This document shows positions 1 through 11,639 of a stretch of 64,000 bases of DNA, one piece after another. Under the pieces are notes generated by a model. It had not been told where the DNA came from. It searched no databases and worked only from the letters and a program-made list of their open reading frames with translations. Source of the stretch: Omphiscola glabra (taxonomy: Eukaryota; Mollusca; Gastropoda; Lymnaeidae); contig OZ024807.1 in NCBI GenBank assembly GCA_964017045.1, forward strand, positions 14,727,441-14,791,440, read 5' to 3'. The position numbers and the translations under genes are program-made. Position 1 is the first letter of the stretch. The number at the start of each line of letters is the position of its first letter.

Positions 1-364
1 TGTCATAGACGCAGCTTACCAGCACTGTGAACTAGAAGGGAGTAAGCCATGGAATGTTGAGTTAAGTCCTGAAATAGTGTGGTAAGGATTAAAATTTAAA
101 GCAGTTATTAAATTATTTTAATTTTTTTAAAATCAATATTGTAACAATTTTGTTAAGAGATGCCATATCATTAGTTCTAATATTCAGTAGGTATCTGGTA
201 TTAAAAAAGTTCTTTGATAGTCATTAGTAGAGAATTAATGTCATAAGTTATATTAATTTTCTGATTATTACTACTGCGCTCATTTCATCATGGTCTCATT
301 TTATCATGGTCTCATTTTATCTTGGTCTCGTCCTGGACACTGAATTTTCGGGTCACGTGTACAC
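1..364. other. AT-rich stretch, nothing recognised
   Basis: No open frame of useful length, splice-site pair or known repeat could be recognised before the minisatellite block starts. A short motif that reads like 'catggtctcatttta' recurs around 285-330. Confidence 0.5.
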
Positions 365-379
365 TTACGGATTAGATGT

Positions 380-1040
380 CAAAAAGTGGCCTCGACATAG
401 GGGGTGACATGGGGGTGACTTAGGAATGACGTAATGGGTGACATAGGGGGACATTGAGGACATGGGGGTGACATAGGGATGACGTAATGGGTGACATAGG
501 GTAGACATGGGGGATATGGTGACATGGGGTGACTTAGGAATGACGTAATGGGTGACATAGGTGGGGACATGGAGGACATAGGGGGTGACATAGGAATGAC
601 GAAATGGGTGACATAGGGTAGACGTGTGGGATATGGTGACACAGGGGTGACTTAGGAGTGACGTAATGGGTGACATAGGGTAGACATGGGGGTCATAGGG
701 GTGACATAGGGGTGACATGGGGGTTACTTAGGAGTGATGTAATGGGTGACATAGGGGGACATGCGGGACATAGGGTGGCATAGGGGGTTACATAGGGGGG
801 ATGACATAGGGGGGACAATGGGGGTAAATGGGGTAAATAGGGGACATAAGGGTGAAATATGGAGTAACATGGGGGACATAGAGGCTATTCGGGTGACGTA
901 GTGGGTGACATGGATGACATATGTGGTGACATAGGGGGTAACATAGAGGGTGACATAGAGAGTAATATAGGGGATGACATAGCGGGACCTATGTGGTGAC
1001 ATAGGGGGTGGCGTAGTGGGTGACATTTGATGACATTTGG
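380..1040. repeat. Degenerate TGACATAGGGG-type minisatellite
   Basis: Short G-rich units built from 'gggtgacatagggg' with variants (gacgtaatgggtgacat, gggacat) repeat for about 660 bp. Purines are strongly biased to the + strand. Longer superunits recur, for example 'aggaatgacgtaatgggtga' near 421-500, 536-560 and 655-670. Open frames on the minus strand (MSP/HPYVT-rich) are products of the repeat, not genes. Confidence 0.9.
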
Positions 1041-1147
1041 ATGCCACTGGGGCTCAAGTGGACGGAGAGAAGAATTACATCGATGAATTCATGCTACACT
1101 AATTTATGTGGTTGTTTTAAAAACGGGTTTCTTAAAAAAATCTTACG

Positions 1148-1296
1148 ACTGGCTTGGACATAGAGTCGATTGGCTTAGTCATAGAGACGACTGGCTTAGT
1201 CATAGAGACGACTGGTTTAGTCATAGAGTCGACTGCCTTATTAATAGAGTCGACTGGCTTAGTCATAGAGTCGACTGGCTTAGTCATAGAGACAGG
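1148..1296. repeat. 21-bp minisatellite (GGCTTAGTCATAGAGTCGACT)
   Basis: About seven tandem copies of a 21-bp unit, 'ggcttagtcatagagwcgact'. The period is a multiple of three, which keeps an 89-codon frame open (WLSHRDD repeats). I regard that frame as non-coding. Confidence 0.9.
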
Positions 1297-1379
1297 GATT
1301 CAGACAAGTCCGTAAAATCCTCGTATTCGATTCTGACATGGACTCCGAATACAGAAGCTCCACATTTAGCCCCTTGAAA

Positions 1380-2264
1380 AATTTAAAGACGTAATACCTA
1401 TTTCGATTACAAAACCCGGATTGACAAACTTTGCGGCTCCGACCTTATTTCAAATCATTCGATTCCTAGCCCTAATGCAAATCGTTCTTTAAGCTGCCAC
1501 GGGAGCTGATTTTCAGTATTTACTAAGTCGTCAATACAAAGCAAAAATAACAGACCATTGTCCACTACTCCCGTTACATAATCTTATCAGTTGTGATCAG
1601 AAGTATAAGCGCCTTCAACAGTAAATCAAGATCTTGTCTTACGATCTCATTACAACTAAGTCAAGTCAAGCTTTACCAGCGAGACAATGGTGGCTAGACA
1701 TCTTTTCACGAGTTGAAGACACATTAAATTACTCAGAAACGGTTCTCAAACTGTTTCCCCTTTTGCAAATTGACGTGCTTTGTTGTTTCTTTTAACTGGT
1801 CGATAAGATATGAGATAATTGATTTAGGAAAATTAAGATTTAAAAAAAAAGAAAAATCAAAGTTTCTTAAATGCATTATCTGCTCAGCTTTTTAAATTTC
1901 TTTAGGGCTTAAGAAGACGCTGTGTATTTATGGTTATCTTTTACCAATACCCCTTTACGTTACCTGAGAATGGTTTGGGTCCTCTCTACGTTACCTGAGG
2001 ATGGTTTGGGTCCTCTTTACCTTACATGAAAACGTCACATAGGGAAATGGTGTCGGTGGGCTGAAGTGCGAGCTCTTAATGTCCCCCCGGCTAACTCCCC
2101 CCCCCCCACGGGCTGACGCCGAGTCTCCCCTAGACACACCTATGCCCACTTAGGTTAACTTAGTGTCACTTAGGCTCATTCACCTCTACCGTTCAAATTA
2201 ATCATACAGGCATGTGTAACAAAATAAACATATTTTGGCATTTAACATTTAGACAGTATAAAAA
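1380..2264. other. Intergenic, one short 31-bp repeat
   Basis: No gene seen. A unit of about 31 bp (ttacctgagaatggtttggg, then tcctctctacg) occurs about three times at 1960-2030. A C-rich run is at 2084-2108. Confidence 0.5.
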
Positions 2265-2616
2265 TCAAATGCAAACTCCATCAAAGCCATTGTAAGCATA
2301 GACAACCAACTTCATCGTACGAACTGCAAGCATAGACAACCAACTCCATCGTACGAACTGCAAACATAGACCTTCAACTCCATCATACCCACTGCAAGCA
2401 TAGACAACAGACCACATCATACCCACTGCAAGCATAGACAACAAACCAGATCGTACAAACTGCAAGCATAGACAATAGACCAGATCGTACATACGGCAAG
2501 CATAGACAATAGACCACATCGTAAAAACTGCAAGCATAGACAATAGACCACATCGTTCAAACTGCAAGCATAGACAATAAACCACATCGTACAAACTGCA
2601 AGCATAGACAACAAAC
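2265..2616. repeat. 34-bp minisatellite (CATCGTACGAACTGCAAGCATAGACAA...)
   Basis: About ten tandem copies with a 34-bp period; the phrase 'catcgtac' recurs at 2313 and 2347 and its variant at 2381. Because 34 is not a multiple of 3 the unit is read in all frames, giving overlapping YACS/CLCLQ-rich open frames on the minus strand that are not genes. Confidence 0.92.
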
Positions 2617-2754
2617 GCCAAGAGATGAAAAGGTATTTGCTTAAAGCTTCTTATACAGAGGTTTTAAAATAAAGCCATGTCATCGAGTAAGCTAAAGCCA
2701 AATTAACCAATAAGCTTTAACGAAGAAGGATATTTGTTGTTGTTGTTGGGTTGG

Positions 2755-2862
2755 AGGATGGGTGAATGGGTGAAATACACCCACTACACGCCCACTCTAC
2801 ACCCACTTTACACCCACTATACACCCAATATACAACCACTATACACAAAGTTTCTTTCCAAC
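2755..2862. repeat. 12-bp ACACCCACTATA minisatellite
   Basis: Degenerate 12-bp tandem units (tacacccactat) in the region where the sequence turns C/A-rich. Confidence 0.8.
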
Positions 2863-2929
2863 AACACACACATCACCGACCCACGACCCCCACATTTCTA
2901 TAATCACATACCCACACGCCCATAACAAT

Positions 2930-4330
2930 ACCCAAAATTTGAATCCCTCCCCCCCCCCACAAACCAACATCCCCTATTTCACACTCACATTCCCACCCAC
3001 ACATCATCATCCCAACCCAACCACATCCCAAAGCCCAACCATATCATATTCCCACACCAAAATCCCTAGCCAAAATCCACTCACTTTTTAAGTCCTAAAG
3101 AACTCACATTCTCAGCCTCTACCCACACACATTTCTTGCGCTAACCCACTCAATTTCTCAGCCCATCCCACCCACATTCCCAGCCACCACCTACTTATAT
3201 TCCAAGGCTAAACTCACTCACATTCCAAGACTCAACCCACTCACATTTAAAGGATCAATCCACTGACATTCCCAGCCCAAAACCACTTACATTCCCATCC
3301 TCAACCCACTCATTTCCAAGCCATTTCCCACTCACATTCCCATCCGTAATTCAATCACATTCCCAGCCTCAGCCCACTCACATTCCCAGTCTCAACCCAC
3401 TACCATTCCCAGCCTCAAGTCACTACAATTCCAAGTATCAATCCACTTTCATTATAAGTCTCAACCCACTCACATTTCCAGTCTAACCCACTCTCATTCT
3501 TAGCCTCAACTCACTCATATTCCAAGGCTCAAAGCACCCACATTCCCAGCCTTAACCCACTCACATTCCAAGGATTACTTTCTCATTCCCAGCCTCAACC
3601 CACTCATATCCCAAATTCAACCCACTCATGTCACAGCCTCAACCCACTCATGCCACAGCCTCAACCCACTCATGTCACAGCCTAACCCACTCATGTCACT
3701 GCCTCAACCCACTCATGTCACAGCCTCAAACCACTCATGTCACAGCCTCAACCCACTCATGTCACAGACTCAACCCACTCATATCCCAAATTCAACCCAC
3801 TCATGTCACAGCCTTAACCCACTCATGCCACAGCCTCAACCCACTCATGTCACAGCCTAACCCACTCATGTCACAGCCTAACCCACTCACAGCCTCAACC
3901 CACTCATGTCACAACCTCAACCCACTAATTTCTTAAGTTCAACCCACTCTTGTCACAGCCTCAACCCACTCTTGTCACAGCCTCAACACACTCATTTCTT
4001 AAGTTCAACCCACTCTTGTCACAACCTCAACCCACTCATTTCTTAAGTTCAACCCACTCTTGTCACAGCCTCAACCCACTCATTTCTTAAGTTCAACCCA
4101 CTCTTGTCACAGCCTCAACCCACTCATGTCACAGCCTAACCCACTCATGTCATAGCCTAACCCACTCATGTCACAGCCTCAACCCACTCATATCCCACTT
4201 CAACCCACTCATGTCACAGGCTCAACCCACTCATGTCACAACTTCAACCCACTCACATTCCCAGCCCCAACCCAATCACATTCTCGGCCTTTACCCCCTC
4301 ACATTCCCACCTCCAAGCCCCTACTTACAT
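2930..4330. repeat. Large 22-24-bp minisatellite (CAGCCTCAACCCACTCATGTCA)
   Basis: About 1.4 kb of tandem units based on 'cagcctcaacccactcatgt'. Units before about 3600 are more diverged and end in 'cattcc'. Those from 3620 to 4250 are more alike and carry 'catgtcaca' or 'catttcttaagtt', which suggests recent expansion from the right-hand side. The + strand is almost free of G. Open frames (MSQPQPTH...) are repeat artefacts. Confidence 0.92.
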
Positions 4331-4539
4331 AATCCGACTCTACCTACGGCTAACTTTAAAATTATCACAACAGAAAATGGAAAATTTTGAAAAAAAAATG
4401 TTTCTTTAATGAAAACTTTGAAAGATGAGAAGCTAAAATTACTGTAACGCGACTTTAAAATCCATAAAGTAAGTTGGTTTATTGGTGAGAATGAATATCT
4501 TCATATCGATTGTATCGTGGTGAATGGTGTGGACGGGGG

Positions 4540-4760
4540 CAGTGGCGTAGCTAGGATTCTGTTTTTCACCGCTCCTCTTCAACGAAAAAAAAAATTTGCA
4601 GTTGGATGAAAATGCCGCACCTCAATAAAGAGAACGAAAAAAGTGCCGCCGCCACCTCCGCCTACCCCCTGTACGCCCCATGGGTGACCTGGGCGGATAT
4701 AAAGAGGGCGTAAAGAAGCAATGATTGCAAGAGGTAAAAGATGACAAAGGCGTGGATACA
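4540..4760. mobile_element. MITE-like fragment (CAGTGGCGTAGCTAGG end)
   Basis: A left end, 'cagtggcgtagctagg', of the class seen on other MITEs in the window is followed by short C/G-rich sequence. I could not define a right terminus or a target-site duplication, so the extent is a guess. Confidence 0.35.
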
Positions 4761-5650
4761 AAAATAATTTTGTCTAGTCTTCAAGTATGTTTCTATTTTA
4801 AGTACTTGAATATAAGTTGTTTGGGTTGTTGTTGTTCGTTTGTTGTTTTTTTTTTAAAAATCAATTCATTTTAAAGTACAGAATTTAGACCAAAAATGTT
4901 TGACGTTCTGACCCGTAAGCCTACATATCCCTGCACATTTCCACCAGTCGATAGCCTACTTCTTTTGGGGCAGATCTGTGTGAGTACAATGCTGGCGGTA
5001 CGGTACAGATTTAACATATTACTTTACTATTCAAGAAGGGAGACCGTGCTGAAGAGTGACGTCAGCAATCCAACAGCTGGGAACGTTCGACCCTCCTCCC
5101 CCATCCCCCTCTCCGACACTACACACACGTCTACAATCCTGGAGTACAGTATCAAAAATTGTGGACCATTTTTTATTAATCCAGTCTTTTTTTTTTTTTT
5201 TTTTTATTAATTAATTAACAGTGCTAATTGTAGTGCTGACGTAGTGCTAATTGTATCTTTAAAGTTGAGTTTAGGTTAGAAGAAGAAAAAAAAACAAATA
5301 AGAGAAGCTTTTTCTGTAAATGGTTCATTTATCTGTCGACACCGTAATTTGGTGATCAGTGTCACATATACTATGGTTCATGTACAATATTAATATAGTT
5401 CAGGGGCGGTGGCGCACTGGAAAGGTGAGGTGGGTAGCACTAATTGGGTTTCTCATAAAGTGCTCTACTTGAATGCATGTTTGGTCTGGTAGCGATTGTT
5501 GGGCGTGCTACAGTTATTGAGACTAGAATTATCACATAGTTCGGGGGGGGGGGGGGGAATAAAGGCTGCATCGGCGTACCTAGGGCTTTATCAAATTTTT
5601 ATAGTAGATGTGTATTGGGGGAGAGAATCGGACGCGTTTGATTTAGCACC
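4761..5650. other. Intergenic, low-complexity tracts
   Basis: No gene recognised. Contains a T run at 5188-5206 and a G run near 5543-5557. The 104-codon frame at 4896-5210 ends in the T run and has no recognisable family. Confidence 0.4.
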
Positions 5651-6950
5651 AAAGAAACAATTAGATTGGGGCAGGGTCCCCTTAGAAAATGTTTGATAAA
5701 TTCAAAATGCGGGGATGCATTTTAGCGCATTCTTGAATTCGGTATTTCTTATGGACAATTTTGGCGCATTTCAGACTTTCGAGTGGGAAGCGTCAAAATA
5801 AGCCATAGTAACGATCAGGGAATCTCTAACGCCCCCCCCCCCCCAGCCCAACATCAGAAAAATCCATTCCAACTGTTGCGCCCTTGAGCGTATACTTTTT
5901 TTTCCCCCGTGCTTAGTCTCACCCCTTAAGTCTTTAAAGTACTGCAAACATCATTTTACACGACAAACTAAAAGATAACTTACATATAATAATTAACCTT
6001 TCTATGTCTATATTTCCAAGTTTTAACACCTGAGTAAAAATACTATTTTCTCGAAAGGGCGATACATTTTGATGAGATTCTCAAAACTTTCCCAGTTCAT
6101 ATTTTATAAATGGTATATGAGCGACATATTCCCGTTAACAAGACATGGTATGCTTACAAAAGAAGACTTTCATTTATTGATTTTTTTCTAAGGGAAATCG
6201 TTTAAAAATAAAGGATTAATTTCCCAATATTCGGTTGACCGACATGTTTATTTGGATTTTAAAAATACTAATAACCCTCTTCAGATCAATTAGAAATTAA
6301 ATCTTCGATGTACTTTACATTTTTTTTACCAAATCAATGCAGTTTATTTTCAAATTTTCGATACGGAAAGAAGAATTCTTTTCTTACACGAAAATGGAAA
6401 TTTGCATGATAATCGAAATGCTAATTCACAAAAGCGGGGTCGGGGGGGGGGGGGGGGATATATTTCTACTAGATTCTGAGCTAAAAAAAATATTTTATTT
6501 TAAAATACGTGCAAATACATGAAAAGAAAAGGTAAAAAGCAGTTAGGAATTTAATAAATAAAGGCTTAGCATTTTTTTAAAACTCTGAATATCAGGAAAC
6601 TGTGCTACAAAATACACATTTAAAGTTAAACAAACTCGACTTAATGCTAATTGGTGGAACACAATTATAATGCTACTACACATGCCTTTGACATTATCTA
6701 TACTGAAAAACTGGAGTGTTTAAAAATAGGAATCCTAATTTATTTTAATATATCAACGGACACAGGTTTTTGCATTGCTGAATATCATTTTGAAAAGGAA
6801 ATCTTTGAACTAGTTGTACTTTACCTCATGTCATTGTTTGCAGCTGTGCCCAACTTTAAGATTCACGAAACGGGATTGCCCCCCCCCCCCCCCCCAATTC
6901 GATGTGCATAAGAGATATTAGAAAGCTTCCTTTTCATACGAGATTTTCTT
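5650..6950. repeat. Copy of an interspersed repeat also in gene B/C introns
   Basis: Stretches near 5690-5730, 5860-5960 and 5940-6030 resemble 33640-33800 and 34180-34330 (for example 'ctcaccccttaartcttta' and 'catcattttaca'). The part at 6700-6800 resembles 24450-24550 (atcaacggacacagg / atcaacggccaaaac). This is an interspersed, diverged family of unknown type. G and C runs interrupt it at about 6431 and 6880. Confidence 0.45.
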
Positions 6951-7055
6951 TTATATTTTAACTGGTACTTTCAGCGATTTGGTTGTTGTTGGCAGGATAG
7001 CACATTTACGTGTATGCAAATAACGTCGGGTTTATTGGCTAGTACATTTATATAC

Positions 7056-7339
7056 TGGTTAGGCCATGTAAGGAGAATGGAGGAAGGCCGTATTCCAAAG
7101 ATGCTGTTGTATGGAGAGTTGGCAGAAGGGACAAGACTTATTGGACGGCCTCGCCTGAGATATATGGACGTTTGCAAAAGAGCATGAAGGAAGGGAACAT
7201 TGAAGTCAACAAATGGGAGATCATTGCCGAACAACGTTCCAGCTGGCGAACGGCAGTGTACGAAGGAGTGAAAAAGGCAGAAGATGTGCGGAACGAAACC
7301 CTAGTGAGCCACTCGTCGAAGTGTAAGACTACAATATAG
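7056..7339 (+). pseudogene. LINE ORF2 C-terminal fragment, frameshifted
   Basis: The + strand from 7056 reads WLGHVRRMEEGRIPK, then LLYGELAEGTR and GRPRLRYMDVCKR. This matches the conserved region after the reverse transcriptase of many non-LTR retrotransposons (GHVxRM...GRPxLRYxDVxKR). At about 7176 the frame hits a stop. A one-base shift restores it from 7180 (KEGNIEVNKWEIIAEQRSSWRTAVYEG), up to a stop at 7339, so this is a dead 5'-truncated copy with one frameshift. The clade cannot be set from this short piece. Confidence 0.8.
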
Positions 7340-7413
7340 CTACTCCATCGTCTCGTGAAAACGGAAGGATGCCATAAATACATATATATATATATATTCT
7401 TGTGAATTATTAG

Positions 7414-7576
7414 CATAGGCGTAGCTAGAGTGTTTGGCGCCCGGGGACAAGATTCATTTTAAAGAGCCGCCTGTTCTATTTTCAATAAAATAATATCAAA
7501 GCACATCTGGGTGCTCCTAACTAGTCTGACGCCCTGGGACATCTGTCATTCCCTGCCCCTCTTAGACACGCCTTGG
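7414..7576. mobile_element. MITE, GGCGTAGCTAG family, hAT-like 8-bp TSD
   Basis: Starts cataggcgtagctagag and ends with an imperfect inverted copy (ctcttagacacgccttgg). The flanks attattag and attactag differ at one of eight positions. Its interior (tggcgcccggggacaagatt, aataatatcaaagc, ctaactagtctgacgcc) matches the copy at 21311-21494. Confidence 0.7.
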
Positions 7577-7861
7577 ATTACTAGCGTCTGTGAGTAAATC
7601 CTCCTGTGAGTAAATCCTCCTGTGAGTAAATCCTCCAACAGACCAACCAAGGGAGGTGACTGTAGTTTTGTGGTGTGAAAAAAAGTCTTGAGAATTACTA
7701 ATGCACTCTCTACATTCCCTGCCCCTCTTAGACACGCCATGGATTACTAGCTTCTGTGAGTAAATCCTCCTGTGAGTAAATCCTCCAACAGACCAACCAA
7801 GGGAGGTGACTGTAGTTTTGTGGTGTGAAAAGAAGTCTTGAGAATTACTAATGTACTCTCT
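7551..7861. repeat. Tandem duplication of about 165 bp
   Basis: 7551-7716 and 7717-7861 are near-identical. Inside, 'tgtgagtaaatcctcc' is itself repeated, three times in the first copy and twice in the second. The first copy includes the end of the MITE at 7414-7576, so the duplication came after that insertion. A diverged relative (caaccaagggaggtgactgt) occurs near 26175. Confidence 0.85.
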
Positions 7862-8096
7862 ACACAAATCAATACATTTTAAATACCTGTATTATATTTC
7901 CTAGTTTTAAATATTTGTAATATGTCTTCTAATTATAGCCGCATAAAAATGGCGGTTGCTAATTTTATTTGACAAAACATGCATCTAGCTATAGCAAAGG
8001 GAAAAAAAGACGTCGACCATGCTTGAAATTGACAAAACACGCCATCAAGTAACGCACTTAATAAGAATACTAATGTGTGCTACACCCCCCCCCCCC

Positions 8097-8260
8097 CAGT
8101 GGCGTAGTGAGGGGGGCAAGGGGGGCATCATGCCCCGGGCGCTACTCACAAAGGTGCGCCAAATGGTATATTTTACTATAATATTGTATGGTTTTCGGAT
8201 AAGGGGGGCGCTAAAAAAGGTATTGTGCCCTGGGCGCGAGTTAAGCTCGCTACGCCGCTG
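8097..8260 (+). mobile_element. MITE, CAGTGGCGTAGCGAG family, copy 1
   Basis: Ends cagtggcgtagtgag and ctacgccgctg. The interior contains ggcgctactcacaaagg, atattttactataatattgt and gcgcgagttaagctcgc, shared with the copies at 47009, 55102 and 58759. It sits in a C run, so the TSD is uninformative. Units B and C lack it at the matching place (near 28035 and 40835). Confidence 0.85.
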
Positions 8261-8654
8261 CCTCCCCCCACACACCAGAACCAGGTTACGCCACAATGAA
8301 CTGTCTTTCTCGCCACTGAACCATATTACTATTCTGGTGTTCCAATTTGAGACTGTTCTAATTTCCGTTAAACAAAAGAAACTATTACGCACAAACGCAC
8401 TTGCAGGATTTTTAATTTCCTTTATCGCTCGTATCCATATTGCTATTTCACGCTCCAGTGAACTCATTCCTACAACATAATTTTCTATATAATAAGATTG
8501 ATGTTTTGATAGACTACGTATGATTCACAGATATTCCAGCTGTGGGGTTCTGTTTGTCCTTCAGAGTCGTTATTGGGGGGGGGGTGGGGGGGGGGGTGTG
8601 TAAAAGCGTAGTCTGTGGTGACGCCTAAAAAAAATGATTAGTGACTAATTAGAC

Positions 8655-8845
8655 TAATCCTTGGCTGCCCTCTTGGACACTACTTCTGAGCTAAGTACTA
8701 TATTATATTTTTTGATACATTTTCCTTTTATTCGTTTTTGTGTTTGTTCGCTGATGAAGGCTTCCTGTCGACACGTTCGTTGTTTTGTTGCCTTCCTTTT
8801 ATCAGGTTTAACCTTACTGTGTTCTACTAATTTCCTATTGTGCTA
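8655..8845 (+). repeat. 190-bp interspersed repeat (R190), copy 1
   Basis: Begins near 'ggctgccctcttggacacta' and ends near 'actaatttcctattgt'. Copies lie at 28200-28385 (minus strand) and, split by a hAT element, at 12241-13912. The core ctgatgaaggcttcctg followed by gacacg is shared. The family is unknown; a relation to Penelope-like elements is only a thought. The open frame of about 61 codons in it is not convincing. Confidence 0.7.
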
Positions 8846-9054
8846 ACCTGATTGCAGTCTCCCCAATTATTACCTTTTTTAGAAAAAATGTATCCGGCTT
8901 GTGGATAACTTAAATAGAAACACAACTGTAGGGCAACGGAAAGATGGTTGATCTTGCAAATTGAGTTTCGGATAAATATAGAGAAGAGCCACGTGACAAC
9001 GCTGATGCTTACAGTGAACACACGCTTCTTCTAGCTTTCATAAATGCCGAGGTG

Positions 9055-9170
9055 TATTTGATGGTGTGTGTGAGGAATTATGTGTGTGGAGCCATGTATG
9101 CAGGTGTACGAGTGGGAGCAGATATGTGTGTGATAAGATTTTGTGTGAGGAGTTGTGTGTGACTTTAGAA
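9055..9170. repeat. TGTGTGAGG-type degenerate minisatellite, unit A
   Basis: Short units (gtgtgtgaggaattatg, gtgtgtgtgataag) right after 'cataaatgccgag'. Homologous to longer arrays at 28840-29230 (B) and about 41515-42425 (C). Confidence 0.7.
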
Positions 9171-9564
9171 TGGGAACCTAGTGTGTCTAGCTATACTCTC
9201 TATATGTCTGCCTTCTTTTCTTTGTCTGTTATTTGAATTTATCATATTTGAATATTATGTACATGTTGTCGGATTAAGCTAGAGGGCGGTCTTTAGCATA
9301 TGATAAGTTTGGTTCTATATATTTAAAAAAAATATATATATATATTTGGAAAAAAAATGATAGCAGTTATCAGTATCAAAAGTAACAACAGAGGCAACGT
9401 AGTTGTTTATATATTAATTTATCTACATTTAGCACGGGGGCAAATTTGTTGATGATTTAGGAGGTATACATTTCATGCAGAAATGTATGTGAAGTGCTCA
9501 TGTGTATGGGACATAAGAGTATTCAATCTCGTGAGGTGCTCCTTTAAATGACAATATGGGTGAC

Positions 9565-10300
9565 TCCACAAGGTCTAAAGTATACTTGTCCATAACAGTA
9601 TACCTCTACAAGGTCTAGAGTAGTGAAAATATGAGTAACTCTACAATGTCTAGTAGTGAAAATATGAGTAACTCTACAAGGTCTAGAGTAGTGAAAATAT
9701 GAGTAACTCTACAAGGTCTAGAGTAGTGAAAATATGAGTAGCTCTACAAGGTCTAGAGTAGTGAAAATATGAGTAACTACAAGGTCTAGAGTAGTGAAAA
9801 TATGAGTAACTCTACAAGGTCTAGAGTAGTGAAAATATGAGTAACTCTACAAGGTCTAGAGTAGTGAAAATATGAGTAACTCTACAAGGTCTAGAGTAGT
9901 GAAAATATGAGTAACTACAAGGTCTAGAGTAGTGAAAATATGAGTAACTCTACAAGGTCTAGAGTAGTGAAAATATGAGTAACTCTACAATGTTGAGTAG
10001 TGAAAATATGAGTAACTCTACAAGGTCTAGAGTAGTGAAAATATGAGTAACTCTACAATGTTGAGTAGTGAAAATATGAGTAACTCTACAAGGTCTAGAG
10101 TAGTGAAAATATGAGTAACTCTACAAGGTCTAGAGTAGTGAAAATATGAGTAACTCTACAATGTCGAGTAGTGAAAATATGAGTAACTCTACAAGGTCTA
10201 GAGTAGTGAAAATATGAGTAACTCTACAAGGTCTAGAGTAGTGAAAATATGAGTAACTCTACAAGGCCTAGAGTAGTGAAAATATGAGTAACTCTATTAA
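9565..10300. repeat. 35-bp minisatellite, about 20 copies, private to unit A
   Basis: The unit is ctacaaggtctagagtagtg followed by aaaatatgagtaact. Variants lack 'ctct' or carry 'aatgttgag' in place of 'aaggtctagag'. Unit C has only about 1.5 copies at the matching site (42785-42835). Unit B has none, because it is broken there. Confidence 0.95.
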
Positions 10301-10734
10301 GAAGTTGGGGGGAGGGGCTTAAAGCTGAAAATTTGAGAAAACATACATACAAGTAACGCACTTTATAGGAATACCAAATAGTGCTGCTCCTACCAAGGCT
10401 CGCTACGCTGAACTATTTTAAAATTCGAATGGCTCACCAAATTTTTACACCGCAGATTTATTTCACCAACTATTTCAGAAAACAAAAAGAAGAAAATAGA
10501 ACGCACCGAAAAAAAAGCCAATCTGTGTAACACAAACGTATCACCAAAACTGATAATGAAAATGAGAGCAGTCAAACAAATGTGGTATCTTTGTCTAAGA
10601 ATCTCATTTAGCAAAGTTAACAAGAATTTAATTTCGTGAAATCAGTGACGTCACATTTCCTTCAACTTCCCATTGAAAAAAAGGAATGATTTTTTTTTTG
10701 CTGGGGTTTGGGGGGGGCCCAAACATGCCGTTGG

Positions 10735-10925
10735 AATGTGTTGTCATCGTCAACGAGTCTATGTGCCAAGTTTCAGCTCCATGGGTTGACGGAAAGTGGC
10801 TCAATTAGCCGGTTGAAAGTTTTGCCAGCCACAAGTAAAAGCGAAGTTACCGTGAAGGATTTAATAATAATAAATTCATTGCTAAGGATAAATTCTCCAA
10901 GTTTGAAAGTGTACACATAAGCCAA
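10735..10925 (-). repeat. Interspersed repeat with GTGCCAAGTTTCAGCTC core
   Basis: Contains 'gtgccaagtttcagctccat' and 'gggttgacgg'. Its inverse lies in intron 2 of gene A (17590-17720, 'gagctgaaacttggcacata') and of gene C (51100-51175). The direct orthologue in unit C is at 43141-43340. Confidence 0.6.
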
Positions 10926-11204
10926 AAGAATTCATAGAAAATGTCGGCTCCAGGGCACGTGCTGAGAATCGTACTGAGAAAGTATTTAATGCAACCTGCG
11001 ACCATCGCGAAATGTGACCATAAAAATAATACCGTTTGAGTTGATATGGAGATACAGTAACACACGAGCAGGCTTGGCTTATGTAGCTAACTGAAAGGCG
11101 TGGTATTTGCTTTTCTCTAACACATTTTTGAAACGACATTATGATCAATATTTGAGTTAGTTAACATTCGAAAAGTTGAGATGTGTAAGAGCGGCTTGGC
11201 ATTA

Positions 11205-11350
11205 TGGACAAATATAAGATTTGTACCGTTGGCGTGTCAATATGGACACATATGGTTTGTGCACCGTTGGCGTGTCAATATGGACACATATGGTTTGTGT
11301 ACTGTTGGCATGCCTGTATGGACAAAGATGATATTTGTACCGTTGGCATG
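11205..11350. repeat. GGCGTGYCAATATGG minisatellite, unit A
   Basis: About four diverged units of 'ttgtaccgttggcgtgtcaa' plus 'tatggacacatatgg'. Unit B (37880-38145, inverted) and unit C (43520-43760) hold longer arrays of the same family. Confidence 0.85.
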
Positions 11351-11639
11351 CTAATATGAATGAAGATGAATATTGTTTTTTGATCCCTGTGTATGAAATA
11401 AAAAAACTGTTTTGTTAAATTTTAAAGATTATTATTTATTCATTTCAAGCATCCCCCAACCCCGACCAATCTCAATTTCCTAGTCTCAAACTCACGCGCA
11501 GCTCCCCCATGTCCTTTTTAGGCCTTCTCAGTTGCTCCCTCTCACCTGTCATCCATTACACTCACTTCTTTGCTCATCCCACTTAAATATGCCCTCCACC
11601 CCCTTTTTGCCAAACATGTCCGCTATTTACGCTCCCTTT

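Noticed and set aside
365..1047. Open frames of up to 117 codons (MSPLCHPYDPHVYP... and others) on the minus strand
   Set aside because: They are translations of the TGACATAGGGG minisatellite in several frames; no domain and no splice context.
2265..2621. 118-codon minus-strand frame rich in YACS/CLCLQ
   Set aside because: It is the 34-bp minisatellite read through all frames.
3628..3936. 102-codon frame MSQPQPTHATASTHSCH...
   Set aside because: It is the 22-bp minisatellite; the composition follows the repeat.
8019..8480. 153-codon + frame and 140-codon - frame
   Set aside because: Both run through the MITE at 8097-8260 and unit A pre-region; units B and C do not keep the frame.
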